Below are positions 12,266-25,628 of a stretch of DNA of 64,000 nt, piece by piece. Each line of letters starts with the position of its first letter. Positions within the stretch are counted from its first letter, which is position 1. The notes beneath the pieces are model-generated. The model made no database searches. It saw nothing but the letters and a program-made list of their open reading frames with translations, and was not told the DNA's origin. Both the position numbers and the translations under genes were made by a program. The stretch is from Trichoplusia ni. Taxonomy: Eukaryota > Arthropoda > Insecta > Lepidoptera > Noctuidae. The DNA lies in the NCBI RefSeq assembly GCF_003590095.1, contig NC_039488.1, positions 1,116,001 to 1,180,000 of the forward strand. The letters are read 5' to 3'.

Positions 12266-13251
12266 TAAATAAAATACCAGAACATACAGAAATCTAAATG
12301 ACTTCGTGAAATTTTAAAGGAAAACTAACTATTTTTTTTATTTTGTAATTAATCATAAATTATTAGTTTTACATGCCAAATACATTTCTTAAACGCACAA
12401 ATATGGTGTGGAGTACCTTGACATATCGTATAACATCTCCATGTGACTTCGAATGTTTAGAACATTATTTTTAGTTCGCGAATCACGAGGTTTTAGTATA
12501 TGAGAAAGGCGTGTTACAGGAAATTTGTGTGGAAACATATCACGAGGTTTAATCAGCTGATTTTCATCTCTGGCTAACATCCACGAATTTCTTCGACAAT
12601 TAACTTTTATCCTCGTTGTACTGTGTACAACACGTGTCGGGTCGAAGATCGTCAACCAATAGCCCATTAATTTTCTCAATACATTTTAAACCTTATTCCA
12701 AACATTATAAGTCAAATATTCAGTGTTGATGTTAAGATAAGACTAAAAACAATATAAGTAGGCCATAGAAGATTCGAGGTTTAGGTTATAAATTAAGAAT
12801 GACACGTTGTGCAAAGAAAAAGCAGAATTGCCGCTTAGCTGGTAACTAGGCAAGTCGTTACCGGTTAGCACTTCTAAGAGCCATAAAAATCAAGTGGGTT
12901 GATACGTTGTTTATTGCCACGGCGTCCAATCGAAGGAAATTTTAAGAAGTCAAAACATCAAGAACATGTTTCGCTTAAAAAAAGTTGAATGAACGCTGCG
13001 GCGAACCTCAAGATAGTCACGTAGAAATTAAAGCGTGTTAGCTCGTTTTCGCCACTAATTGGGCTTGTTTGAAACGCAACAGGAAAATTTTCTTAAAAAT
13101 GTCAGCTTTTGAAAAGTTGAGCGTAAAGTAGAAAAAAGAACATTTAATAAGAAATAAAATATTCCTTTAGAAGATAATCTTTATGAAACTAAGAAAATAG
13201 ATGCAATCAAATATCTTTTTTCTCTTTCACACAATTAAATAGAAAACTTAC

Positions 13252-13643
13252 ATAAAATCTTCCAAATCGACAACAGTGGTATATTGGCAAGGTTGGCCAT
13301 CCACATCGAAGCACATGTTATTATAGTCCCATGGCTGCTGTCCATGGCAAGGCAAATTCGGAACAGGCAACGGCGGAACATAAGGCACTGGTTGTTGGTA
13401 CACTTCCTGAGGCGGGTAATACGGAAACACATTGTCATGACCGTAAGGAACGTAGGGAGCATTCCTATAACACTGCACAGATGGACTTTTAAAGTTCGGA
13501 TTGTAATTTCCATAACCGCACTGACTCGTGTCTATTTGTCTTGACCACTGACCAGCCATGGGGCACTGTGAATTCCATCCCGCGTCTTCATAACCCCTGA
13601 CAGGGCACACCTGCGGAATCTGCTCGAAACCGTTCACGAGCAT
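13252..13643 (-). CDS. sima: sima candidate alternative first exon 1b: ~130-residue Pro/Tyr/Gln-rich N terminus
   Basis: The minus-strand ATG at 13643 (context CCAAA before ATG) is preceded by an in-frame TAA 36 bases upstream, so this is the true start of the frame. The 392 coding bases end at AT|GTAAGT, a strong donor, in phase 2, exactly the phase exon 2 needs. Splicing to exon 2 makes a Met codon across the junction. The 130 residues are rich in Pro, Tyr, Gln and Cys, with motifs such as YVPYG, FPYYPPQE, PVPYVPPLPVP and a C-terminal acidic VDLEDF. I recognise no domain; low complexity suggests a disordered, possibly activating or interaction segment. GC content is higher than the flanks and the frame is long for this DNA, which supports coding use. 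It could alternatively be the first exon of an unrelated minus-strand transcript. Confidence 0.6.
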
Positions 13644-15147
13644 TTTGGAATCCGAAACCTCGCATTCGATTTACAGGGAACAACAAAACAGTCCATCGAG
13701 GTACAAAAACAGCGAGCAACTGATAGCAGCAAAGATGTTCTTATCTATACTGTGGATAAAAGCCATAGTAGCAAAAACTTGATAATAATAAAATTATTAG
13801 ATAACATTGAATAATTCGACCCTGTCAAGTGTAGCATATGGTTGATATCAAATTTCTTATCGAGTATTTTTGTGGATTGTAGAAATTCATATTTTATAGG
13901 TAAATTGTTTATTTATCAACTGCTATAAACTGAAATTTGTGCGCTTCTAATATTGATACTAGCTAAAAATAACAGATACACTAACTATAGGCTCATTAAT
14001 AAGTTTCAACGCTTCAGAATCAATAATATACCATGGCTATGTTTTTTAAAGTGATCTTATGCATAAGGTAGTCGAATTTACGAGCTCTTAGTTTTCAGAT
14101 TTCACCGAGTTAATGCATGTTTGTATTTCAACAACGATTTCTCGTTAATTTCGCTGGCTGGGAAGGCCTATGCAACCGAATTTTGAGGTCATATAGTTTC
14201 TAATCAAACACTGGTAGTGCGTCATATATTGATTTTGCTTTAACTTGACTTTATTTATAATTAGTTGTCCAAAGGTCTTGGATGATTCCGTCCACTAATT
14301 AAGTTATTTGCTATCAGTCTGGAAGCATGTTTACAAAGTTACAAATATTTACTGAACTTAATCTTTATAACGAAACTGTTATATAAAAACAATACTATCC
14401 AATTTGATACTCATACTTACATTTAAGAAAAAAAAAACAAATTTATACAAAAACTCATTCACCCTAAAAAAAACGAGTCCCGCGCTAAGGAATTTAGTTG
14501 GGCTTCACAAACATTCAAGTCACATGCAAAACGACAACCAGACTTAAGACAATTAAAGAATTGTTCATATTGTTTAATTATGTATCAAAATATCATTTAC
14601 AATTTAACTTCTTAAATGAACGTAATAAATTAACTATCTAACACTGAGAGATTTTGTTCAAATTTGACCAGCAGTTCCTGAAATCAACACGTTAAAACGA
14701 ATAGATCATAAATTAAAATAATAAAAAACGCAGTTGCTTAACATGACGGGACAAGGTATCAGGTCATCATTATAAGCGAAGGATCAACTTGCAAATGACT
14801 TTGTTTGGTATATTTCTTCGCTGACATCTGTAAAGGTATTAAAATAAGCCGGTTTAGTCAACGCCGACAGGATGCGGACGCCCTTTCGTATAATGAGCTA
14901 AGACACTGGATTCCCTTCAAATACCAATGTATTGCATTCGTATCAGTTTGCTGCTCATTTTATTAGAATTGTGTGGATGCTTGGACTCTAAATGGCAGAT
15001 ATTTATAGCTCAAATCTATTAAGATTGTGCATGCCATTTGATAAGGCAATTGTGTTTTGTTTGTAAATGAGTTGGATGCCGTAATACACGAACAAATTCG
15101 GAGTTCTCGATTTGATCAATGGATAACATAAAAAAACTACTACCGCA
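13644..15147. other. Upstream/intron sequence with a SINE fragment
   Basis: The bases right of 13643 would be the 5' UTR of candidate exon 1b; they hold a short out-of-frame upstream ATG (on the minus strand near 13666). A fragment of the tRNA-headed SINE tail lies near 14462-14560. No other gene or element is recognised. Confidence 0.5.
14462..14560 (-). repeat. Fragment of tRNA-headed SINE (tail part)
   Basis: 'TTCACAAACATTCAAGTCACATGCAAA'-like sequence matches the corresponding part of the copy at 15157-15312. The promoter head is missing. Confidence 0.55.
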
Positions 15148-15156
15148 TTGAATCCC

Positions 15157-15312
15157 TGTATCGCGGGGGGTTTCACAAACATTCAAGCCACATAAAAAAA
15201 GACACCCAGAATCAGGACAAGCATTCGTGGATCACACAAACGCTAGTCCTAAGCGGGGATCGAACCCAGTTAGTTTGGCTTGGTGACCTCAACCACTCAG
15301 CTATTCGTGCAG
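15157..15312 (-). mobile_element. tRNA-headed SINE, inverted, with probable target duplication
   Basis: On the minus strand it starts TAGCTGAGTGGTTGAGG (A box) and continues to GGTTCGATCCCCGC (B box, near-perfect match to GGTTCGANNCC). A 9-bp direct repeat TTGAATCCC occurs at 15148-15156 and 15313-15321. The same family is at 12125, 62800 and 63443. Confidence 0.78.
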
Positions 15313-15737
15313 TTGAATCCCCCAAAAAGTCTATAAAATCCACTTTTAGCCTGTGAAGGTTAAATAAAAAAGTTTACAACATTACGAAGGCACTAACAAG
15401 AAGAAATCCACTTTAGTTATTTATATTGCAGGAAGTCAGTGCTCCAACGCTCCCGTTTACTCTCAATTCGGAGGGCACCGGTCATGCAGAAGCTGTATGC
15501 AATCACATGTCGTACTCGTACTTAGAAACTGACCTAAATGTGCATATCGTTGAGCGTAATTGTTGAACACGGTCAACTATGTTATGTAACTCCTAGGACT
15601 ATGAAAGATTACAAATAAGACAGGAATACAAGAATTAAATTAATTCTTGAAAAAAGTTAAAACACCATTTCATATGGGAATGGTATCTAATTTAATTTAT
15701 GTAAATACAGATTGCAAAAGAGGTCATGAATGAATAG

Positions 15738-15952
15738 GTTGACAAAAAATTAAACACATGCATTTATCACCCACCGTCAAATTTGTGACCGTAACAATGG
15801 TTTCTTAACCTCGATCTTCATTTTTAGTATTTGTAGTTATAGTAGCAACATAAACACATCATCTACGAATATGTTAACTGTCTAGCTATTATGCACTATG
15901 GCTGTTACAGACGGACGGGCAGACAGCGGATCTCAGTAATATGGTTCCGTGA
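15738..15952 (-). repeat. Dispersed repeat family A, copy 3 (inverted)
   Basis: The block runs from 'TTTATCACCCACCGTC' to 'GACGGACGGGCAGAC...GGTTCCGT' and is the reverse complement of the family A core at 1631 and 28935. It still has the GTCCGTC-type tract near its 5' end. Confidence 0.6.
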
Positions 15953-18900
15953 TGATGATGTCGGTGATGAAGAAACTATCGACTTTGATTCCAGAACACT
16001 CGAAACCGATGAAAGTTTTCCAGTTTCTATTGTGGCTCATGCCCACAATTTCCAATTAAAATTTCGTTTGACTTTCTCGATGCTTCCAAAAGGGCCGCAT
16101 ACATAAATAAATAACATTGCGTGGCTTATCGTGTCAGCCGTAACAACTTATAGATATTCAACGCAACGCATTTGTGGGACGCACCAGGCGCCCATTTGGA
16201 ACAAAGGTTTAATTTAAACATGTTTATCAGTACGTACTGTCAAGTCCACTCCAATGTTAACAATATTATACGAGAAGCAACTTTAATGCTTGAATATAAT
16301 GAATTTCTTTACATTAAATTGGAATAAATGGTATGAGCTCAACTGTACAGCTTTATATTATTTTTATAATATGTATATTTTGATAGCGGTCGCAATTAAG
16401 TTAACAAAATTAACTGTTAACTGTAGTGTCTATTGTTTAATACAAGCTAATGTTGTTTAAATAGCTGGTAGCGTATTTAACATCATGGTAACTAATTAAT
16501 GTTTACTGAAAACGATTACTTTGAGTCTTAAGTTATTTACATTTTATAATAATTTACAAACATGGTATTTAGCATATCACGGTTGTCTTGTATCCTTGGG
16601 TAGGCAGGCTTATAACTATTCACGAGGATTTTAAGTGACGACATTATATTTTCATATTCTCGAGTTTTAACTAAATGTGGATGTAATTGAAGTGTATAAA
16701 ACACATTTTTACAAGGCTCAGTAGGTGTTTATGACTTAATTTATCGAACAAGTATTAATATAATAAGCTTTGTTTTTTTTTGGTTCCTATTTCCTATCAT
16801 TAATTAACATGTATATAGATATTGGGTGACTGCACTAACCGAAGCAGAAGTCAATATTAGTATTGGGCAATTACATATTCGGGCTAAGAAAATCAGTAAA
16901 AACAGTAGAGTTCTAAAGATACAGAGGAGATCTTGTAGAAAAATAAAATAAATACGCTCAGTAGGCAAGTCAAGAATGATGTGTTTGTCTGTATTTTTCT
17001 CGATTCATATTTCAGGGTTAACGCTATGCGTATTCTGCTTCCCTTCGCCACTAAACCTCCAATTTATGTAAAGATCTCATATTATGTTTCACACAATATA
17101 AATGTTTTTTGATTTTCATCTACATATTGATTGAGGTATATTATGCGCACTGTGGGATATTAAATTAAGTAATCATATAAATTTGAAAACTCAATCAGTT
17201 GACGCATCATGTTCTTTGGTGTAATTACACGGCTTTTTCAAAACAAATTATCTTCATTAATCAAAATTATAACTCGATATCCGATATAAATAATAAAACA
17301 CGTCAATTTATCGATAAATCAAGATATTTTACGTCAATTAGCAACAATCCATTTTAGGTATGTGATTCGCAAAACAAATTTTGAAACTCAGTACCAACAC
17401 TACCAACCTACAGATAAAAAATGAAGTGAATAAACCGCGTATTTTTTGTATTTATTATTTCAATTATTAATAACATACAACATTACACGAGAGACAGTGA
17501 CATCATACTAAACAATAAGTATGTAGTTTCTTTTTTATCTGTCCGTATCATTGACGTCAAAAGCGTGATAAAAAACAAATGAGTTTTTAACTAAGCTAGG
17601 ATGGATAATGGAACCTTCATTTTAGGATTCCTTTGCCATACTTTGAACCTTCTTACTATTTTTATCGATATCTGTCAACAGTTTTGAAGGGATATGCCTT
17701 CTAATGTATAAGTTTAGGAACCGGCTTCAAATAAGTGCGTAAGTTTGGGGCTTATTATAAAGATAAGATGACGCCGGGAAATTACGTGTATTTATATCAT
17801 AAACAAGATAAACAGTTTCTAGCAGTCTTTAAATTAAAATGTCATAAGAAATTCAATTAAAACATTGAGCGAGACCTTCCGCGATATCGAAGAGACTGAA
17901 AATTTTGGATTGCCTTGAGAAAGAGACCTTTGCCTATCAATGGGAGTTGTGGGGGATTTTTTTATTTACATCTTACTCTAAATACATAAAATTAAGTTGT
18001 GTGCGTCCGATATTCAGTTCTGTAAACACACAACTGCCAGTTCCAGCTCTTATCGTATCCGTTGAACGAAATTTCGTCAAGTCACAGATAAATACAAAGA
18101 TACGGAACACTAGGCGTGGTATTTAGATTCGCGAAACTACACATTTCTACTTGCGATATTTAAGAAATAAATATTATAACGTTAGGAGCTTCTGATAAAG
18201 TGAGATGAGTAGTCGAGTTGAGTTTTAACATATTGTATATGTGTTAAACAGTTGTGAGAAGATCAAAAATGGTTTGTTTAGTCTGTGGCTTCATTTTAAT
18301 GTGCTCGGTAATTTATTTTATGGTTGAATAGCTTAAAATGTTTGGGGAAAAAATATATGGAACTAAAGTTTTGGTAGGTAAAAAAAGGTTTTACGAAAAC
18401 GGCAATTGTACACTTGAATTCGTTAAATGTAAAATTGAAGTAATTTTTATCAAAAATGTATAGCACAAAATGATACGAATGATCCGAAAAATGATGTCGT
18501 TTCAGTGTTGGCTAGATTCCTTCGATGAAAGTCAATCCACCGTCAATCTTCATGTCAAGGGCTGTGATTGGTTTTGAGTCTTTTGTTAAATCAATCACAG
18601 TCGGAATTACATTTTTTGTTAGATAATGAAATAGGCTTTTTATTCAGAAACCCAGGCTTCTTAACTAATATTAGTGTCTCAGAATAGAAGGCATCGTCAG
18701 GTTTTTTTCCTCCCGATTGGCGATTGGTTTAGGAGGGTAAATTGTTCAGTTGGGATCGCGGCAGTTTGCACCGCTTTCCCATGGTCTAATTTACAAGAAA
18801 AGGGTAAAGGCACTTCGGTGGTGCTTTTCGCTAGGGCGAAGAAAGTCCATGAGGATTTCCCCGAGTAAAAAAGTGTAAACTTTTATCTCAGTATGAACCA

Positions 18901-21900
18901 GAAGATATGATATGGCGTAAAAATTTAACTTATTGCATTTGCGTGCGGCAACACATAATTAGAGCAATTTGCTTTAGAATATAATAACATACGGTACTTT
19001 GAATAAGTAGTTACGTAGTGTATTCTGTGTATCATTTGATAGACATTCAATTATAATTGGTTTGCAAATTACGGAAATATTGTATTTGATTACTCAATTG
19101 CAGTTTGAGTTAACGAATACTATTTTCGATGCATAAGTGTGTGCACTTAAATAAATATCATTGGATATTGATGGATCTAAAATGTGTAAGCCGGCTCAGC
19201 TCTGCTGCTATAGTTTTATTTAGTAAAGTTTAAATTATTGATGACAATGTTTTAATTTTTGAAGATAATGTAGAAAGAACTTAAAAAGATCGAGCAGAAA
19301 TATTAAATAGGTATTCAATTTTTAAAAATACACAGATAAGTACACAGGTAAGTATCAATTCAAAGAATCATCCTCCCTCAAATTTTGTATCGAATACATT
19401 TTGAACAATTCATATGTATATTCCTACTAGCTCCTGAAATTCATTTGCGTTTAAATTTGATTTGATTTGTGAGTCTATACGCGTAAAACCTAGCGCATAC
19501 ATTCATTCAAATAGCTGCAGCCGTTTAGGAGTTCAGTGACTTACAAATGTACAGCTTGTAGAGTCATAAGTCGTCCTAAATGGGTATAAAAATAAAGAGA
19601 CGATGGCTCTCTATGTTTATAAAGATCTACATGGATAGACATCTTAATCAGACTAATATAACAACAATGGCCAATGCCGAAACGGAAATTTGAAGAATAA
19701 TATCTCAACAGTAGCTGTAAAAATAAACATGTATTGTCATGAGTTCAAGGCTAGTTAGTTGATCCCGAGTGTGAATATAATAAAAACTAGATGTAAACAA
19801 TTAGATATTCTTGATAAAGAGGTGATAATAATCTAAGTAGGTATATTATAATGCGTAACGGGATTATTATGAGATAATCCGTGTGATTTTATTAGTCGTA
19901 TTCTGCAGGAGTAAAACAGAAAAACCAAAAAATTGCCTCCAGGTGCTAAAGTGTAATTTTGGCAAAATGTAAAGCCTGACATTCACAGGAAAGCAACTGA
20001 ATAGAAAATAAAGTTTAAATTAATATTTAAAATATCATCTCAAAATAATATTATTGTAATAAAAAAAAACAAGTGTTTATACACGTGTTTCCGTATTTAA
20101 TAAAACAGTTCATATCCCAAGGAATGCTATCGGCAATACAAGCAGGAAAATGTCAGAAAAACTATTTCTGCATTGACCTATTCCACTATTCAGTTGGCTG
20201 GACAGTTATGCAAGCGATAGGTCGTAAAATTATTTGTTTACTGCTTGAGCGACCCATTTACAACGAGTTAATTATAGACAAAATTAATTTGAAGTCTCAT
20301 AAAGTGGTTTACCATCCGTTTCAATGAATAAAAACAAAAGAAAGACCCATACAGATTGAAAAAGTAAAAATAGAAATTCAAACGGTATTCTGATTTAAAA
20401 TCCAACTACAGATAAAGAGTACGAATGTGAAGATGACTGACAGAGATAACCAATGAATAATGGCCTCTTTCGTAACAAAGGCTTGAAATCGAATATGTAA
20501 CTGAGATTGAATTGATTGATTCTGTTATGATGAGTAAGTTAGTCAAGCTTAATAAGCAATTAGGGGAATCCGAGATCGAGAAAACGGGTGACAAAAATAT
20601 ATTAGAACAAAAAAGTTTTTTTTAACCGACCTATGCGGTAAGCCTTGGACTGCTTCACTTAACTTTAGTGACACTAGAAGCCACGCAGAAACTTAAATTG
20701 ATTTGTACAAATCTTTTAATCTTACATCAGAAGACAGAGAAAGAAAAAAATCATATCTCAACATAACATACGTCATGCTCTCTAAATAAAACGAGATTAT
20801 CTGATCTATTGCTGCATCCGTGTATTGCGTAAAAGCATCAAAAATTAACAAAATGGAATTGCCTCAGGCCCGGGATTTACCTCTTCCAAAACGTAATGAC
20901 GTTTCGAACTTCCAAGGAACTGTGTTACTGAGAATTAATTAGAATAAACTACTACAGTTATAATATTTACTTAATAATAGTGGATAAAAACTGCAGTAAT
21001 GGTCAATTTACCTATATGTCTGATAACATTTTTAAAAAAGTTGGTGTTCTCGTAGCAAGGATGAGTCGTTTTGTGACTTACAGTTTGCAGGGAACATTAG
21101 ATGATCATGTTTTTTACCTTATGTTTATATATGGCCTATTATACGTAATATACTTAGTAAAATAAATGTCTTTGAAATTATTACAATAAGTTTTAAGAAG
21201 ATTTGTAAGCTGCATTGGGGAAATTTAAAGAGGCCTGTGATATGACAAAGGAATGCTTAAGTTATTATAATTTATCGATTGCTTGGGAAGAGGGTATCAA
21301 CCGATTAATAAAATTCATTGAAATACGTGTCCAGTTGGGAAAATCTCTAGCTTTAACTTGTCTAAGGCAACTAGGTATACCTCGTGCCATTTGGTCAGCC
21401 TAACGTTTTTAAAAATATCAAAAAATATAAAATCATCTATCTCATCCTATAAATCTTATCTGTCGTTATTGTGTAACCTGCTCAAAAAAGTGACGTTTGA
21501 TTTGGTCAGCACAAAGATTCCATTGCATTCAAATTTCTCATTTCTCAGAGATAAGCACCAGTCACATGACAAACCTCTCAATATCTTTTACTGAAAATAA
21601 AGCAATTCGTTCCAATACTCAGAATACAAAGGACGGAAAATCGAATCGCGTTTTGCATTTACAATTAAACTAAATTACTAAATTTAGAATAGCCTTGCCG
21701 CTTCAGCCTCAAGTTACGAGATAATTTGAATTATTCAATAACAATATGCAATTATAATAACTAAACGTGTGTTATTGCAGATTTAGCCGAGTTTAATGAT
21801 ATCCTGTAGTAAATATATGTATCTACATAATAATATATATACTATATAGGTACTGTGTTATAAAGTAAGTTTTTAATTTTTATGCTTTAACGGCATTTTT

Positions 21901-22083
21901 CCTATAGAAAGTCTTTCTTTTGTTTGATTACGTCATCGATTCTGAGCACTTACTATCTCGGTGCTATTAGCAAAAGCTTTGTTATGCAAATGTTTACTTA
22001 TCATACCAATGTCGGAAGCGGAAATTTGTAATTAAGTAGTTCCTACATTGAAAGCTTTCAGGAACCAACAAAGGCTTTTTGTT
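15953..22083. other. Intron/upstream sequence of sima, no supported gene
   Basis: Six kilobases of AT-rich DNA with only short chance open frames. One imperfect inverted repeat (18562-18600) is listed separately. No LTR element, SINE or exon was recognised. Confidence 0.5.
18562..18600. repeat. Imperfect hairpin
   Basis: CTGTGATTGGTTT at 18562-18574 pairs with AAATCAATCACAG at 18588-18600, with one mismatch, across a 13-base loop. Possible MITE remnant. Confidence 0.4.
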
Positions 22084-22290
22084 TTAAATAACTTTACAAG
22101 AAATGAATTCAGATCTTGCATAATCCCGCAGTAATTCGAGTCGTGGCATTTTCAGTCTACGAGATAGAGACCAGCGCCATTCTGATTGATGGAGGATTGC
22201 ATCAAGGGTCTTAGTGGGTCCAAGCCATTGGAGGCCACATTTTACCTCTTTGTAATGACCCTTGGCGGTTGAACATGCGGTCCCTGGTCG
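22084..22290 (-). pseudogene. Coding-like open segment without a start codon (unidentified)
   Basis: On the minus strand this segment reads 68 sense codons before TAA at 22084. It is clearly richer in G and C than its flanks and in polar and basic residues, including EWRWSLSRRLKMPRLELLRDY. No usable ATG begins the frame. A possible acceptor (TTTAAG) lies just upstream. It could be a fragment of a transposon or host protein captured in the intron, or an unidentified exon. I do not recognise the family. Confidence 0.3.
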
Positions 22291-25200
22291 CCTTAAACTA
22301 ACAATATTAAAAGATTTGGTGTGCTAAAATGCCAATTTATCACTTTAGACTTGTATTAAGGGGTCATATGGGAACTAAGTCTCTCATTGGATAGCTTGTG
22401 TCATGTCATATGACGCATATATAACGTGATATTATGAATTGTCATATGATGAATGCAGCAAAATACGTCAATATAATATATTATATGCAGTATTTTAGCG
22501 TAATCAGCTTCTAATAGGACACCTAATCACGCCATTCTTTAAAATTAAAATAGGCAAAATAACATGCAAATGTTAAAGTTTTTTGGACTGAATCCGAGGA
22601 ATAATACCGAAAGCCTTAATTTCATTTCTGGAAGTAATGTCATGAGAGAAAGAAGTGGAAGAAGAGTGGGAAGGCGTTTTCTCAGCAGTGGTACATTCCA
22701 GGCCGGTAAATAATAAGGAATTGGAAGTAAGCCCCCGCTCAAAGCTGTGAAGCGCACAATCCCGCTCTCACAACTGCAATAGTACGGGTAACGTCCAAGG
22801 ATTGTAATGAAAAGATGAAGTCCTAACATCGGACAAAAATGATAGCAAACATAATATGGCCAATGTGGAAGTTGACGCACAACACACGCATATACACAAG
22901 TCGAAATTCGATTTGTAGCAGGCGCATAATAATTAATTTATTAAAGATATATATGATCGCGATATATAATTCCAGCTTATAAAAGCATAACTAATATACA
23001 TAGTTATTTACGAGATTAAAACTACGCAGTTACAATAGATACAAATCTGCCTCAGGTGCCTACTGCATACTCAATTAAGACGTTATTTACTCTACGTCAA
23101 ATGGCCTTGGAAACTAATATCCTGAAAAATCGTTATTATTTGATCCAAATAAAAACGAGATTTTTGTAGGCTATTATTTATTTTAGTGCATTTCAATGTG
23201 TACAAAGATTAAGTATATTAATTTAAATATTTTGTTCCTTGATTTCGATATTAATTAAATACTTTATAAAGAACACAAAGAACAAACATAAAGAAAAAAA
23301 AAGTGAGTGACCATTAAATCAAATACCAAGTTAAAACTACAAAATATAAATATAAAGAGAATAATACCTACAAAGGTCATTATTTTGCTTTTTTTCATTG
23401 TTAAGTAGGTAAGGTAAGGGTCGATTATTTGCATCTCTCCCAGCTGAATATGAATGTAATCATTCTTATAACCGGTTTTCGAGTATCTGTACAAGCAAGT
23501 CAACTGTTTTGAAAGGGTACATAGGCAGCTAGTAACGCCGTTAAATGGGCCATTTATTTATTTTATTAAAACAGACACAAATAAGTATGCTATCATTCCT
23601 TCTTATTTTTTTTTTATATTCAAGTATTTTGTACTCCGAATAATTACAAAGAAATCAATCACGAAATTGAGTATAAAAAAGGAATCTTAATATGAGATTT
23701 ATAGTTTAAACTTACCTAAACATTAAATCGCAAGTTATCCCCTTTAAGGTGTTAAATAAAATCAGAAAGACCTTTTATGGCTAACAGTTAAATTGAAAAC
23801 CATTCATCATTTATTCTCAAATGTTTTGTTAATGTGATAATCAAGTTCCGAAACAAAAGCTTTATTTTTTAAGGAACCTCAGTTAAGTTTAATATGATAA
23901 ACTTATCAAACATAAATATGTGATTGAGAAGAAAAAAATCCAAGAAATCAAAGTCCGTATCTATCTGCATATTGAATAAACAAAGGCAATTAATTTATTA
24001 CTGAGAAATCTTGGCTAGTCTTGTTCTCGTTTCTTTTTATTGAGGAAACTTTTGAGTTTATTTACAGTTTCGCCTGCAAGAAATAAAGGTGTAATATCAA
24101 ATGGTTGTATTGCCAACAACTATTAGAATGGTCATTGACCTCTCATATTGTGTTACTCTTAGATAAGATGGCAATAGTGCCAAATGACTAAAATAAAGTT
24201 AATATTTAAGTTGTGTTTATTTTATGCAGATGTGTGAATGAGAACTATGAGAAGTTGGTGTTTTCTGATATCAATAAAAAAAAAATGTATTTTGCCATTT
24301 ATTTTATATGTTTATCTTCTTTTACAGTTGGATACCACCATTAATTAACTTTCTGTTCTTCATCAGGTACTGTGATGAGATGAGTGTCAAATAAAGTGTG
24401 GGAGAACGATCTTGCTTGCTTGACAAGCAAAATCTTCATAAAATACATTATAATATTAGACTTTTTGCATGTATTATTGAATGTAGCATCAAATAAAACC
24501 TTTACAGCAAATAATTATTCGTAATAATTGAGTTACTTAGGCACAGGTATGAAATTTCACTTTATTCATCATGATAGACCAAAGATGACGCAATTAAAAA
24601 ACAAGTCATAAACAAAAAATAGCTTAGACATGATACATGAAATGATTTTTAAAAGATATGAGAATATTTACTAAGGATAGGCTTTTAGTCTTTATATTAA
24701 ATTAACCATTGCATTGTTTTATTTACAGTTTTTGTGGTTAGTGAGATATGAAAAACATAGATTCATCAAACCTTATTAAAATATAGGTATAATGATCAAC
24801 AAAAAAGCAACAGATGACACAAAACGTTTTATAGCAACTTGTTATGGTGTTCTATAAAACCTTGAATGATAAAACAATGAAAACAAGCTTATATCATTTC
24901 CTAACACAATGATCACAATTTGTTTACAATATAGACAAATTTCCACCAGTTATCTTTAACCTTCGAGTAGTCACAGGAAATGTTAAACTGGTAAAACAAC
25001 CAAATAAAAGAAAACAACTGCTGGTTACTATGGTACTGCGGGTCCCGTTATTCTACCTGCGTAGTCAACTTGTACAACACCTTAATTGCCTCCACAAACT
25101 CAGATAACCTGATCACAATATAATCTGCTCAAATACTCAAAATAATAAAGAGAAAGTTCAATGTTTAAGGTGACACTTGGCATCAAGTTAACAGGAAAAT

Positions 25201-25295
25201 TAAGATATCCTGAATTATAATCGTTTGGAAACCAACACAGAACACCCTTCATAGGTTAGAATGTGCAAAACACCAAAATAATTGTAATCACTCAC
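22291..25295. other. Intron/upstream sequence of sima, no supported gene
   Basis: No repeat family could be named. The 111-codon minus-strand frame at 22545-22880 is hydrophobic and Leu/Tyr-rich, with no splice or family support. The rest is AT-rich and featureless. Confidence 0.5.
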
Positions 25296-25327
25296 CTCCT
25301 TTTCTGATTAGCTGGTTTTGAAGACAT
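25296..25327 (-). CDS. sima: sima candidate first exon 1a (short basic leader)
   Basis: The minus-strand ATG at 25327 is followed by SSKPANQKR, ending AG|GTGAGT, a strong donor, after 32 coding bases (phase 2). Joining to exon 2 completes an Arg codon, so the leader ends in a Lys-Arg-Arg run next to the bHLH basic region, much like the short first exons of vertebrate HIF alpha genes. An in-frame ATG lies 15 bases upstream (25342) and could add five residues; an in-frame TAA lies further upstream. This would be the most conventional start for the gene, with an intron of about 20.8 kb. Its use is inferred from phase and donor quality. Confidence 0.55.
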
Positions 25328-25628
25328 TTCGGTTTTTATCATACAGACACTATTATGAAACTTCGCGATACGAACACAATCTTAGAACACTGCCAAGGAG
25401 AGTATCATATCGCTTTCCACGATATTCTTTTTGATTTGTATGATCATTCACCACAAATAAGTTTCACTAATCACAATTTAGGTCATTTTACAATGCACTA
25501 CACATAAAAATGCACTTTGTTATCGTGAACTTGCACAGTAGAAACACGAGATCGAAAACGAAGTTATAGAAGTTGGTTCTATACACTATTAGTAAATTAT
25601 ATTGTACACCGAATAAGCGAGGAGTATG

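Larger units (their letters stand above)
10259..13251. other. Intron sequence of sima with two repeats
   Basis: No exon was seen between the SINE and candidate exon 1b. The stretch contains repeat family A (11451-11670) and a tRNA-headed SINE (12125-12265), both listed separately. The longest open frames (10447-10785 and 11659-11937) lack coding character. Confidence 0.6.

Noticed and set aside
22545..22880. 111-codon minus-strand frame
   Set aside because: Low-complexity hydrophobic composition, no donor or acceptor in a fitting phase and no recognisable domain.
23716..23723. Eight-base candidate first exon (ATGTTTAG before GTAAGT)
   Set aside because: Phase fits exon 2 but the peptide is only two residues plus a split codon; chance is the better explanation without transcripts.
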